Below are positions 7,759 to 16,651 of a stretch of 64,000 nucleotides of DNA, piece by piece (positions within the stretch are counted from its first letter, which is position 1; the number at the start of each line of letters is the position of its first letter). Origin of the DNA: Chitinophaga niabensis (GTDB lineage: Bacteria; Bacteroidota; Bacteroidia; Chitinophagales; Chitinophagaceae); NCBI RefSeq assembly GCF_039545795.1, contig NZ_CP154260.1, positions 749,001 through 813,000 of the forward strand. Reading direction: 5' to 3'. The notes below the pieces were generated by a model that saw only the letters and a list, made by a program, of their open reading frames with translations, did no database searches and had not been told where the DNA came from. The position numbers and the translations under genes are program-made.

Positions 7759-7780
7759 ATTCAAATACGAACACAATTTT

Positions 7781-8608
7781 ATGCACATAGCTATTCAGGG
7801 TTTTGAAGGAAGTTTTCACCAGGTTGCCGCAAGGAATTATTTCGGTAAACAGATATCTATTGAAGCTTGCAGCTCCTTTTCCGAACTGGTACGGAAAGTG
7901 AAGCAGGGAAACGTGGTGGACGCAGGGCTGATGGCCATTGAAAATTCCATCGCCGGCAGCATCCTTCCCAATTACAGCCTGCTGAAGAACTCAGGCCTCC
8001 ATATAGTAGGAGAGGTATACCTGCAGATCAACCAGCACCTGATGGTTTTGCCCGGCCAAACGATCGATGACGTGAAAGAAGTACATTCGCATCCGATGGC
8101 TTTGCTGCAATGCACGGACTTCCTGGAAAAATACCCCCATATTAAACTGGTGGAAACAGAAGATACCGCGCTGAGTGCAAAACATGTTCGCCAGAAGAAA
8201 CTGAAAGCTACCGCAGCTATTGCAGGTAAACTGGCCGCCGAGATCTTTGAGCTGGATATCATTGCACCAAATATCCATACGGCTAAGAATAACTATACCC
8301 GCTTCCTGGCAATTTCAAAAGATGGGGTAGAAGCACCTGCGGATGCAAACAAATCTTCCGTATATTTCCAAACTTCTCACGAGCGGGGAAGTCTTGCCAA
8401 GGTGCTGGCCAGGGTAGCGGCTGAAGGGATCAACCTGAGCAAGATCCAGAGTTTTCCCATACCGGCTAAAGAGTGGAATTATTATTTTCATGCGGACATG
8501 GAATTTGATTCACTGGAACACTTTAACCAGGCGCTCAAAGAGATCACACCGCTCACAGAACACCTCAAGGTGTTGGGCATTTACAAAAAAGGTAACACGC
8601 ACGCCTAG
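7781..8608 (+). CDS. pheA: Prephenate dehydratase
   Basis: Converts prephenate to phenylpyruvate, the committed step to phenylalanine. The 275 residues comprise the dehydratase domain (about 1-180; GSFHQVAA at 10-17, MAIENSIAGS at 51-60, the catalytic TRF motif at 173-175) and a C-terminal ACT domain (about 193-270). No chorismate mutase is fused, unlike the E. coli enzyme; that activity sits in the DAHP synthase gene of this operon. In the ACT domain the classical Phe-binding ESRP motif reads QSFP (223-226), so allosteric sensing may differ. First gene after the tandem attenuators; 16 bp before the aminotransferase gene. Confidence 0.94.
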   Translation: MHIAIQGFEGSFHQVAARNYFGKQISIEACSSFSELVRKVKQGNVVDAGLMAIENSIAGSILPNYSLLKNSGLHIVGEVYLQINQHLMVLPGQTIDDVKEVHSHPMALLQCTDFLEKYPHIKLVETEDTALSAKHVRQKKLKATAAIAGKLAAEIFELDIIAPNIHTAKNNYTRFLAISKDGVEAPADANKSSVYFQTSHERGSLAKVLARVAAEGINLSKIQSFPIPAKEWNYYFHADMEFDSLEHFNQALKEITPLTEHLKVLGIYKKGNTHA

Positions 8609-8624
8609 ATATAACTGAAAATCA

Positions 8625-9809
8625 ATGCAACCATCCGTAGCTAAAAGATTGCAACACACCGAGGAATACTACTTTTCACGGAAGCTCCGCGAGATCGATG
8701 AGATGAATAAAGCGGGAGCCAACGTGATCAACCTTGGTATCGGAAGTCCGGACCTTCCGCCGCATCCCTCTGTGGTAGCCGCTCTGAATGAGCATGCCGC
8801 TAAACCTAACACGCATGCTTACCAGGGATATAAAGGTATCCCGGCACTAAGGCAGGCCATGGCTAACTGGTACGGCAGGTTCTACAACGTTCCCCTCAAC
8901 CCGGACACAGAAGTGTTACCACTGATCGGGTCTAAAGAAGGCATCATGCATATCTGTATGACCTTTCTGCAGGACGGGGATGAAGCCCTGATCCCTGATC
9001 CGGGTTATCCCACCTACCGTTCCGCAGTTCAGCTGAGTGGCGCAACACCGGTTACCTATGCTTTGGAAGATAAGAACAACTGGCAGCCGGACCTCGCAGC
9101 ACTGGAAGCACGCGACCTTAGCAAAGTGAAACTGATGTGGGTGAACTACCCGCACATGCCCACCGGCGCAGAAGCTAAGGAAGGTACTTTTACTGCCCTG
9201 GTAGCTTTTGCAAAAAAACATAACATCCTGCTTTGCCACGATAACCCATACAGCTTCATCCTGAACGATAAACCCGCCAGCCTCATGGCTACACCGGGTG
9301 CCATGGAGGTAGCACTGGAACTGAATTCCCTCAGCAAAAGCGGCAATATGGCCGGCTGGCGTATAGGCATGCTGGTGGGAAAAGCGGAGATCCTGAATGA
9401 AGTATTGCGCTTCAAAAGCAATATGGACTCCGGTATGTTCCAGCCTGTACAGATGGCTGCCGTAGCCGCACTGGAATTGGGTCCTGAATGGTATGCTGAA
9501 TTAAATACGATCTACAGCGGCCGCCGTAAGAAAGTATTTGAACTGCTGAACCTCCTGGGTGCCAGCTTTGATCCTGCACAGGTAGGAATGTTCGTATGGG
9601 CTAAGATCGCTGCCGGTTACAAAGATGGTTTTGCCGTAAGTGATGAAGTATTGCAGAAAGCACATGTATTCATTACCCCCGGCGGTATCTTCGGTGCTAA
9701 CGGCAATGGATATATAAGAGTAAGCCTTTGCAGGGATGAGCAGGTATTTGCCGAAGCCATTGAACGTGTAAAACAAACTATACGGGAACCCCAAACTGCT
9801 AAAATATGA
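8625..9809 (+). CDS. Class I/II aminotransferase, probably aromatic
   Basis: A 394-residue PLP fold-type I aminotransferase. The Schiff-base lysine is Lys238 (SLSKSGNMAGWR), the Asp that holds the pyridine nitrogen is Asp206 (CHDNPYS), and the carboxylate-binding Arg is probably near the C-terminus (GYIRVSLCR). The usual NNPTG-type motif is HMPTG (177-181), replacing the Asn that contacts the PLP hydroxyl. It overlaps tyrA by 4 bp (ATGA) and follows pheA, so it most likely transaminates phenylpyruvate and 4-hydroxyphenylpyruvate to Phe and Tyr, or prephenate to arogenate. The sequence alone also fits LL-diaminopimelate or aspartate aminotransferases. Confidence 0.85.
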   Translation: MQPSVAKRLQHTEEYYFSRKLREIDEMNKAGANVINLGIGSPDLPPHPSVVAALNEHAAKPNTHAYQGYKGIPALRQAMANWYGRFYNVPLNPDTEVLPLIGSKEGIMHICMTFLQDGDEALIPDPGYPTYRSAVQLSGATPVTYALEDKNNWQPDLAALEARDLSKVKLMWVNYPHMPTGAEAKEGTFTALVAFAKKHNILLCHDNPYSFILNDKPASLMATPGAMEVALELNSLSKSGNMAGWRIGMLVGKAEILNEVLRFKSNMDSGMFQPVQMAAVAALELGPEWYAELNTIYSGRRKKVFELLNLLGASFDPAQVGMFVWAKIAAGYKDGFAVSDEVLQKAHVFITPGGIFGANGNGYIRVSLCRDEQVFAEAIERVKQTIREPQTAKI

Positions 9810-10648
9810 TCGCAACTATAATAGGTGTTGGTTTAATAGGCGGGTCTTTGGCGCTGAGTTTAAAAGAGAAAGGAATAGCTAACTGGATCATTGGCGTGGA
9901 TTTTAATGAAGCGAACCTGAAAAGGGCGCAGGAATTAAAGATCATAGATGAAGCTTCGGATATAGAAGATGCGATGAACCGCAGTCAGCTTATCATACTG
10001 GCCATCCCCGTGGATGCCATGCTGAAAGCCCTGCCTTCCATCCTGGATAAAATAAACAAAACCCATGTGATCATGGATGTGGGTTCTACGAAACAGCAAA
10101 TATTACAGCTCGTTTCAGGCCATCCGCACAGAGGCCGTTTTGTAGCAGCGCACCCGATGGCGGGTACAGAATACTCCGGTCCGGATGCTGCCATACCCAA
10201 CCTCTTCGCGCAAAAGACCATGGTACTTTGCGATGTGAAGAACAGTGATGAAGATGCGGTGGAGCTGATAGAAACAGTGGTAGACCAGCTGAACATGCGC
10301 ATTGTATACATGAATGCGGAAGAACATGACCTGCATACGGCCTATGTATCCCACATCTCACACATCACTTCTTTTGCATTGGCATTAACGGTGCTGAAAA
10401 AGGAAAAAGAGCAGGGCCGCATCTTTGAACTGGCAAGCGGTGGTTTTGAATCTACCGTGCGGCTGGCGAAAAGCTCCCCGGATATGTGGGTGCCCATCTT
10501 CAAACACAACCGCCACAATGTGCTGGACGTTCTGGAAGAACATATCAAACAACTGGAACAGATGAAGCAGCTGCTGCAGGATGAGGATTACGATACGTTC
10601 TACAAGCTGATCCAGAAGAGCAATAAAATAAGGAAGATATTAAAATAG
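9806..10648 (+). CDS. tyrA: Prephenate dehydrogenase
   Basis: NAD(P)-dependent oxidative decarboxylation of prephenate toward tyrosine. The 280-residue protein has an N-terminal Rossmann fold with GVGLIGGS (7-14) and a helical C-terminal domain. AHPMAGTEYSGPDAA is the characteristic substrate-binding stretch, and the histidines of YVSHISHITSFALA are typical of the family. There is no fused chorismate mutase or ACT domain. The ATG overlaps the aminotransferase stop codon, implying translational coupling. Specificity for prephenate rather than arogenate is assumed from the family. Confidence 0.92.
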   Translation: MIATIIGVGLIGGSLALSLKEKGIANWIIGVDFNEANLKRAQELKIIDEASDIEDAMNRSQLIILAIPVDAMLKALPSILDKINKTHVIMDVGSTKQQILQLVSGHPHRGRFVAAHPMAGTEYSGPDAAIPNLFAQKTMVLCDVKNSDEDAVELIETVVDQLNMRIVYMNAEEHDLHTAYVSHISHITSFALALTVLKKEKEQGRIFELASGGFESTVRLAKSSPDMWVPIFKHNRHNVLDVLEEHIKQLEQMKQLLQDEDYDTFYKLIQKSNKIRKILK

Positions 10649-10684
10649 ACACGCAAATTTTCAACTTAACACATCACAAATAAA

Positions 10685-11770
10685 ATGGAACAGATCTTAG
10701 CAAAAACGAAATTCGCTGACCCGGCTTCAGATAAGAAGCCGCTGATCATCTCAGGTCCCTGCTCTGCAGAAACCGAAGAGCAGGTATTAGCCACTGCACT
10801 GGCACTTGCTAAAACCGGTAAAGTGGACGTACTCCGCGCCGGTATATGGAAACCACGTACCCGCCCGGGTTCTTTTGAAGGTATCGGACCTAAAGGTTTG
10901 CCCTGGTTGCAAAAAGCAAAAGAACTCACCGGCATGCCTACTACCGTTGAGGTAGCTACCGCCAAACAAGTGGAAGATGCACTGCACTTTGGTGTAGATA
11001 TCCTGTGGATCGGCGCACGTACAACCGTGAACCCTTTCTCTGTACAGGACGTGGCAGATGCACTGAGAGGTGTGAAGATCCCTGTATTGATCAAGAACCC
11101 GATCAACCCTGATCTGGAACTCTGGATCGGAGCAGTAGAACGTATCCAGAAAGCTGGTATTGAAAAAGTAGGTCTTATCCACCGCGGTTTCTCCAGCTAT
11201 GGTAATACAGACTACCGTAATGCACCTATGTGGCACCTGGCTATTGAACTGAAACGCCGTCATCCTGAATTACCGATGATCTGCGACCCAAGCCATATCA
11301 GCGGCCGCCGCGATATCCTGCAGGCTGTTTCACAGGAAGCGATCGACCTCGATTACGATGGTCTGATGGTGGAAACACACGTAGATCCCGATAACGCATG
11401 GAGCGATGCCAAACAACAGATCACACCTGAGAAATTCGGTGAACTGCTGGATAATATTACCTGGAGACATGAACGTACTGATCATAAAGACTTCAACACT
11501 GCACTGGAAAAACTGCGTAACCAGATCAATGGTATCGATGATGAGATCCTGTTGCTCCTGGGCCGCCGCATGAACATTGCTGAGAACATCGGTCAGTATA
11601 AGAAAGATAACAACATCACTATCCTGCAAACAAACCGCTGGAACGAAATTCTGGACCGCGCCATCAGGGCAGGAGAGAAACTGGGCCTCACCAAAGATTT
11701 TGTATTGAAATACTTTGATGCAGTTCACCTGGAATCTATCAATCGCCAGAACAAAGTGATGAACGACTAA
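10685..11770 (+). CDS. Bifunctional DAHP synthase / chorismate mutase
   Basis: Catalyses the first shikimate-pathway step (phosphoenolpyruvate + erythrose 4-phosphate to DAHP) and chorismate to prephenate. Residues about 1-255 are a class I-beta (KDO8P-synthase-like) barrel: ISGPCSAET near 22-30, GIWKPRTRPGSFEG, RGFSSYGNTDYRN and CDPSHISGRRD. Residues about 270-355 are an AroQ-type chorismate mutase (LRNQINGIDDEILLLLGRR, then NIAENIGQYKK). This catalytic-domain-first order is known from Porphyromonas and other Bacteroidota, where prephenate or chorismate binding to the mutase domain can inhibit the synthase. It is the only chorismate mutase seen in the operon. Preceded by a 36-bp gap. Confidence 0.92.
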   Translation: MEQILAKTKFADPASDKKPLIISGPCSAETEEQVLATALALAKTGKVDVLRAGIWKPRTRPGSFEGIGPKGLPWLQKAKELTGMPTTVEVATAKQVEDALHFGVDILWIGARTTVNPFSVQDVADALRGVKIPVLIKNPINPDLELWIGAVERIQKAGIEKVGLIHRGFSSYGNTDYRNAPMWHLAIELKRRHPELPMICDPSHISGRRDILQAVSQEAIDLDYDGLMVETHVDPDNAWSDAKQQITPEKFGELLDNITWRHERTDHKDFNTALEKLRNQINGIDDEILLLLGRRMNIAENIGQYKKDNNITILQTNRWNEILDRAIRAGEKLGLTKDFVLKYFDAVHLESINRQNKVMND

Positions 11771-11789
11771 GCCCCATTTTTCCGGATAT

Positions 11790-12815
11790 ATGACAACGCA
11801 AACACACCAGTTCCAACACGCAACAACGAAGTATTACCTCGGCGAAAGCCTGGCAAACCTCGGCAATTATGTAAATAAAGACCGCACCATCCTTTTACTG
11901 GATGAGAATGTGGACCAACACTATGCAGATGTGCTGCCCGGCTGGAAAAAGCTGGTAGTACCGGATGGAGAAGAGCACAAGAACATGGAGGTGCTGGAAC
12001 AGATCATAGATGGGCTGATTGAACTGGAAGCAGACCGCAAAACAATGCTGGTTGGTATTGGCGGCGGTATGCTCACGGATATGACGGGTTTTGTGGCCAG
12101 CATATATATGCGCGGACTCCCTTTTGGTTTTATACCATCCACATTACTGGCCCAGGTAGATGCATCTATCGGTGGCAAGAATGGAGTGAGCCATGGCATG
12201 CATAAGAATATGCTGGGTACTATCCGCCAGCCGGAGTTCATTCTTTTTGATTACAGCCTGCCCACCACCATGCCGGAAACGGAGTGGTGCAACGGTTTTG
12301 CCGAGATCATCAAGTATGCATGTATCTATGATGCTGAACTGTTTTCTTACCTGGAAGCGAACAAGGATAAAGCCCTTGCGCAGGATGTAAGCGTATTACA
12401 ATTCCTGGTGGAACGTTCGGTGGAGATTAAAACGAAGTTTGTACTGGAAGATGAGTTTGAAAGTGGTGTTCGCCGCTGGCTGAATTTTGGTCATACCCTC
12501 GGGCATGCCGTGGAGAAGCTGGAGAGCATTCCACATGGACAGGCGGTGGCCATCGGAATGGTAGCAGCTGCTAAGATCTCCGAAAAAATAAACAAGCTGC
12601 CATCCGAACAAACCAACCGGCTGATCCGTTTGATCAATGATTACCGTTTACCGGTAACCATGACTTCAAATAAAGAGGAGGTGTTCAATATCTTCAAGCT
12701 GGATAAAAAGCGCGAGAAGGACCATATTCATTTTGTGCTGCTCAACGAGATCGGTAAAGCCACCACGCAACCGATCCTGTTAGATGAGCTGAAACAAATT
12801 TTACAAGAACTGTAG
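11790..12815 (+). CDS. aroB: 3-dehydroquinate synthase
   Basis: Cyclises DAHP to 3-dehydroquinate, the second shikimate step; an NAD- and metal-dependent cytoplasmic enzyme. The 341 residues carry GIGGGMLTDMTGFVAS (about 90-105), PSTLLAQVDASIGGKNGV, and the metal-ligand region NFGHTLGHAVE in the second half. The length is typical of compact bacterial AroB. The ATG lies 19 bp after the preceding gene, in the same operon. Confidence 0.95.
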   Translation: MTTQTHQFQHATTKYYLGESLANLGNYVNKDRTILLLDENVDQHYADVLPGWKKLVVPDGEEHKNMEVLEQIIDGLIELEADRKTMLVGIGGGMLTDMTGFVASIYMRGLPFGFIPSTLLAQVDASIGGKNGVSHGMHKNMLGTIRQPEFILFDYSLPTTMPETEWCNGFAEIIKYACIYDAELFSYLEANKDKALAQDVSVLQFLVERSVEIKTKFVLEDEFESGVRRWLNFGHTLGHAVEKLESIPHGQAVAIGMVAAAKISEKINKLPSEQTNRLIRLINDYRLPVTMTSNKEEVFNIFKLDKKREKDHIHFVLLNEIGKATTQPILLDELKQILQEL

Positions 12816-12826
12816 ATCCATAAAGA

Positions 12827-14101
12827 ATGAAAGTCATTATATCACCTGCTGCTATCAATGGTGTGGTTACAGCCAATCCATCCAAGAGTGCCATGCAACG
12901 TGCAGTTGCGGCAGCACTCCTGGCAAAAGGCACCACCATGATCCACAATCCGGGTTTAAGCAATGACTGCCTGGCAGCATTGGAAGTAGCAGAGAACCTG
13001 GGTGCCATGGTAAAGCGGCTCGATGATGGTATTCAGATCACCAGTAAAGGCGTACAACCTTTTTATGATGAGATCAACTGCGGAGAGTCCGGTTTGGGCA
13101 TCCGTATGTTCACGCCCATCGCTGCACTGTCTGAACAGCCTATCACTATAGAAGGACATGGCAGCCTTGTTACAAGGCCCATGCATTTCTTTGAAGAAGT
13201 ACTGCCGCAACTGGGCGTTGATATCAAAAGCCAGGACGGTAAGTTGCCGCTGAAGATCAAAGGCCCGCTGCAGGCAAAAGATATTACCATAGACGGTTCC
13301 CTCTCTTCCCAATTCCTCACCGGTTTACTGATGGCTTTTGGCGCAGTAGCGGATAAGGCAGCTATCACGGTTAAAGACCTGAAGAGCAAACCTTACATCG
13401 CACTGACCTTACAGATCATGGAACATTTTGGTGTGAAAGTGCGCCAGGATAATTTCGAAGTATTCCATTTCGATAAGAAACAGGAATACCGTGCAAAGGA
13501 ATATACGGTGGAAGGTGACTGGAGCGGTGCCGCCTTTTTACTCGTAGCTGCTGCTGTAGCCGGTAAAGCAGAAGTGCATCACCTCAACACACAATCTGCC
13601 CAGTCAGATAAGGCTATTATGGAAGCGCTGGAAAAAGCCGGAGCGGAAATATTGCCCGGTGTATTCACCATGATTGTGGTGAAGAATGAACTGAAGCCTT
13701 TTGAAATGGATGCAACGGACTGCCCTGATCTGTTCCCCCCGCTGGTAGCACTCGCTGCCAATTGCAAAGGGATCACAAAGATCAAAGGGGTAAGCCGCCT
13801 GGCCCATAAAGAAAGCGATCGCGGCCTTACCCTGCAGCAGGAATTTGCGAAGATGGGTATTAAGATAGACCTGCAGGGAGATGAGATGTTTGTGCATGGC
13901 GGTACCGGTATCAAAGGTAATGTGACCGTATCTTCCCATAACGATCACCGCATTGCCATGGCCTGCGCAGTGGCTGCCTTAACAGCAGACGGTGCTGTCA
14001 CCATTGAAAATGCGGAAGCGATCAATAAATCCTATCCGGAATTCTATGAACACCTGGAAACACTGGGTGGCATAGTGGAAAGAGAGGAATTGAAAGTATA
14101 A
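12827..14101 (+). CDS. aroA: 3-phosphoshikimate 1-carboxyvinyltransferase (EPSP synthase)
   Basis: Transfers enolpyruvyl from PEP to shikimate 3-phosphate. The 424-residue protein has the two-domain EPSPS layout. The N-terminal PEP/shikimate loop appears as NPSKSAMQRAVAAA (17-30) and the active-site loop as GESGLGIRMFTP, a diverged form of the common GNAGT loop. The catalytic Asp lies in DATDCPDLFPP, and HNDHRIAMA is near the C-terminus. Its divergence from proteobacterial AroA is usual in Bacteroidota as far as I can judge. 11 bp after aroB and 10 bp before aroC. Confidence 0.93.
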   Translation: MKVIISPAAINGVVTANPSKSAMQRAVAAALLAKGTTMIHNPGLSNDCLAALEVAENLGAMVKRLDDGIQITSKGVQPFYDEINCGESGLGIRMFTPIAALSEQPITIEGHGSLVTRPMHFFEEVLPQLGVDIKSQDGKLPLKIKGPLQAKDITIDGSLSSQFLTGLLMAFGAVADKAAITVKDLKSKPYIALTLQIMEHFGVKVRQDNFEVFHFDKKQEYRAKEYTVEGDWSGAAFLLVAAAVAGKAEVHHLNTQSAQSDKAIMEALEKAGAEILPGVFTMIVVKNELKPFEMDATDCPDLFPPLVALAANCKGITKIKGVSRLAHKESDRGLTLQQEFAKMGIKIDLQGDEMFVHGGTGIKGNVTVSSHNDHRIAMACAVAALTADGAVTIENAEAINKSYPEFYEHLETLGGIVEREELKV

Positions 14102-14111
14102 AATAACGTTC

Positions 14112-15107
14112 ATGAACAGTTTTGGTAGAATATTCAGGGTAAATGTTTTTGGCGAATCGCATGGGGAAAGCGTGGGTGTGAATATCGACGGTATACCTGC
14201 CGGTATTCCCTTGAAACAGGAAGATTTCCTGTATGACCTGGGCCGCCGTAAGGCAGGTGCAAAAGGTACCACTCCCCGCAAAGAAGATGATCTGCCATTC
14301 CTGAAATCAGGCGTGTTCAATGATCATACCACCGGTGCGCCGATCACTATTTTATTCGAGAACAATAACACCCGCAGTGCTGATTACGCCAAACTCCGCG
14401 AGTTTCCGAGGCCCGGCCATGCAGACTTTGTGGCTACACAAAAGTTTGGTGGTTTTGAGGATTACCGCGGTGGTGGTCACTTCAGCGGCCGCCTCACCCT
14501 CAACCTGGTAGCAGCCGGTGTGATCGCAAAAAAGATACTGGGAGATAAGATCCAGGTGAACGCTACTTTGAAAGAAGTAGGCGGTTTTGCCGATGCAGAA
14601 GAAGGATTGGCTGCTGCTATTGCAGCAAAAGATTCTGTAGGTGGTATCGTGGAATGTACGGTGGATGGATTGCCTATAGGATTAGGAGAGCCTTTCTTTG
14701 ATTCCGTGGAGTCTAATATCGCACATGCTGCATTTGCTATTCCGGCTATTAAAGGCATTGAATTCGGTGCAGGTTTTGCTGCCGCTAAGATGAAAGGTCT
14801 TGAGCACAACGATCCTATTATTGATGCGAGTGGTAAAACAGCTACTAATAACGCAGGAGGTATTGTAGGCGGCATTACTAACGGAAACCAGCTGGTATTC
14901 CGCGTAGCCGTGAAACCTACTTCCAGCACACCTAAAGATCAGCAGACACTCAACATCACCAGCGGGGAAGTGGAAACATTTTCCGTAAAAGGCCGTCACG
15001 ATCTCTGTATCGCACTCCGTGTACCCGTGGTACTGGAAGCCATCACAGCTATGGTACTGGCAGATTTTATGATGCTGGAAACAAGGATACCGAGGATAAT
15101 AAAATAA
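14112..15107 (+). CDS. aroC: Chorismate synthase
   Basis: Converts EPSP to chorismate using reduced FMN, the end of the shared aromatic pathway. The family signature GESHGESVGVNIDGIP is near the N-terminus; RPGHADFVATQKFGG and DYRGGGHFSGR follow, and GRHDLCIALRVPVV-like motifs are near the end. At 331 residues it is somewhat shorter than the common 350-390, but all the signature regions are present. Last gene of the aromatic operon, followed by a bidirectional terminator. aroD, aroE and aroK are not in the window. Confidence 0.95.
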   Translation: MNSFGRIFRVNVFGESHGESVGVNIDGIPAGIPLKQEDFLYDLGRRKAGAKGTTPRKEDDLPFLKSGVFNDHTTGAPITILFENNNTRSADYAKLREFPRPGHADFVATQKFGGFEDYRGGGHFSGRLTLNLVAAGVIAKKILGDKIQVNATLKEVGGFADAEEGLAAAIAAKDSVGGIVECTVDGLPIGLGEPFFDSVESNIAHAAFAIPAIKGIEFGAGFAAAKMKGLEHNDPIIDASGKTATNNAGGIVGGITNGNQLVFRVAVKPTSSTPKDQQTLNITSGEVETFSVKGRHDLCIALRVPVVLEAITAMVLADFMMLETRIPRIIK

Positions 15108-15113
15108 GTAAAT

Positions 15114-15149
15114 AAAAAAAGGTAAAGCGGGAGCTTTACCTTTTTTTTT
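15114..15149. terminator. Bidirectional terminator after the aromatic operon
   Basis: GGTAAAGC (15121-15128) pairs with GCTTTACC (15133-15140) around GGGA, flanked by A7 and T9 runs, so it can end both aroC (plus) and the FKBP gene (minus). Confidence 0.92.
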
Positions 15150-15155
15150 ATGCGT

Positions 15156-15884
15156 TTACTGTGCAGGAGCGGCAGGAGGTGCTGCCGGTTCTATACCAAT
15201 TAATTCCACATCAAATATCAATGCGCTGCCCGGTGTGATCATTGCACCCGCCTGGCGATCGCCATAGGCGAGATCAGAAGGGATGAATAATTTCCATTTG
15301 GAACCTGTGTTCATTAACTGAAGCGCTTCCGTCCAGCCTTTAATTACACCACTTACGCCGAGTACCAATGGTTCACCGCGATCGACGGAACTATCAAAAG
15401 TTTTGCCGTCTATCAGCGTACCATGATAATGTACTTTCACTTTATCTGTCAGAACGGGTTTAGGCCCTGTTCCTGCTGTGATCACCTGGTATTGTAAACC
15501 ACTGGGTAAGGTTACCACGCCTGGTTTGATTTTATTCTGCGCCAGGAATTTTTCTCCCACCGCTTTGTTTTTTGCCGCTTTTTCTGCCTTTACCTTCTGG
15601 ATATGCCTGCTAACCGCTAACGTTCCCTCGTCTGCAGAAAGCACGGGTTTTTTGCCTGCATATTGATCCTGAATGGCGGTAAAAAGCAGCTTCAGGTTAA
15701 GGCTGTCCAGCCCCTGGCCTTTCAGCATTTGTGCAAGGTCATTTCCGATAGCATAACTAACGGAATCCAGCGGTGTTTTTAAGGCAGAAACCGGTGCTGC
15801 GGCAGGTTTCTTTTTCTGACTATAGGCAGTTTGCAGGGCCAGTACGCTCAGAGCGGCGATAAATAGGCATTTTCTTATTATCAT
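15156..15884 (-). CDS. FKBP-type peptidyl-prolyl cis-trans isomerase, FkpA-like, secreted
   Basis: A periplasmic folding helper of 242 residues. It has a signal peptide (residues 1-22), then an FkpA-type N-terminal dimerisation domain (about 38-115; LDSVSYAIGNDLAQMLKGQG). The FKBP domain lies at about 130-235 (VKVHYHGTLIDGKTFDSS, GVIKGWTEALQLM, IPSDLAYGDRQAG). The C-terminus is Pro/Ala-rich. It lies 39 bp downstream of the lipocalin-like gene on the same strand and may be the last gene of a three-gene unit with it and the CocE-like hydrolase. Confidence 0.92.
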   Translation of the reverse strand: MIIRKCLFIAALSVLALQTAYSQKKKPAAAPVSALKTPLDSVSYAIGNDLAQMLKGQGLDSLNLKLLFTAIQDQYAGKKPVLSADEGTLAVSRHIQKVKAEKAAKNKAVGEKFLAQNKIKPGVVTLPSGLQYQVITAGTGPKPVLTDKVKVHYHGTLIDGKTFDSSVDRGEPLVLGVSGVIKGWTEALQLMNTGSKWKLFIPSDLAYGDRQAGAMITPGSALIFDVELIGIEPAAPPAAPAQ

Positions 15885-15923
15885 ATTAACAGTTATGTAT
15901 ATTTAGAACTGCAATATAATACA

Positions 15924-16628
15924 TTATTCAATCCTGCTCCATATTTCGCTGATAGGATCCCCTTTAGAGCTTTTTCCGCTATGGTGCCACTGTTTGCCGG
16001 TTACTTTACCATCAAAGGACAGGCTCATGCCTACACGGCTGCTATCCCGGGAAAAGAAAGCAATGGTTTCAGTGTATTTGCCATTCTCAAAAGTGTAGGT
16101 ACCGCCGCCAGTGCCAAAGAATTCTTTGGTTTCCGTATTGATGGCTGCCCACTGGAAGCGGTTGCCGGAAAGGATCTTCAATGTTTTACGGGGGCCGGGC
16201 CGCATGGGTTCAATAGTGCCGTTATTTTCCCTGCCGGTAATACGCCAGGTGCCACTCAGGGCTGCTTTGCCTTCATCCAGGCGCTGCCATTTCACGTTTT
16301 TGCCATTGCAGGTAACTGTCAGTACATCTTTAGCCAGTATGTAGGAACAGGTGTTTTTAGTGCCTACATTGCTTTTATCGGCTGTATTGAATTCAATGAT
16401 CTCCTGCAGGGATTGACCATCTGCAGAAAACTGTCCGCCCAGGGTACTGATGAATTGTTTGCCGGCATGGTCGTAAACCGTTTGCATAAAATAACCGTCT
16501 TCAATGATGCGCACAGTTTGTGGTTCACTGCCGCCTGGCATCAATTGCCATGCGCCTGTAAGCGGGTTCTGTGCAAAGGACAGATGCGTTACCAGCAACA
16601 GCAGTATTGCAGGGAATAGTCGTTTCAT
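15924..16628 (-). CDS. Secreted protein with two lipocalin-like repeats
   Basis: A 234-residue exported protein: signal peptide (about 1-19, ending SFAQ), then two similar halves. Half one begins LTGAWQLMPGG and half two LSGTWRITGREN. Each then has an I/L-x-(D/S)-G-x-(Y/R)-F motif, an (S/F)xxGGxxxxxx(Q/K)xxExIxFxxxDxSxVG stretch, and a tryptophan-containing strand. This internal duplication and the GxW opening suggest paired lipocalin-like beta-barrels; no ligand or enzyme activity can be named. It lies 23 bp after the CocE-like gene and 39 bp before the FKBP gene. Confidence 0.72.
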   Translation of the reverse strand: MKRLFPAILLLLVTHLSFAQNPLTGAWQLMPGGSEPQTVRIIEDGYFMQTVYDHAGKQFISTLGGQFSADGQSLQEIIEFNTADKSNVGTKNTCSYILAKDVLTVTCNGKNVKWQRLDEGKAALSGTWRITGRENNGTIEPMRPGPRKTLKILSGNRFQWAAINTETKEFFGTGGGTYTFENGKYTETIAFFSRDSSRVGMSLSFDGKVTGKQWHHSGKSSKGDPISEIWSRIE

Positions 16629-16651
16629 AATGCGTATTTTTTAACGTGGTG

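Noticed and set aside
15981..16619. 212-codon plus-strand ORF antisense to the lipocalin-like gene
   Set aside because: The minus-strand gene has a signal peptide and internal duplication; the plus-strand reading has neither.
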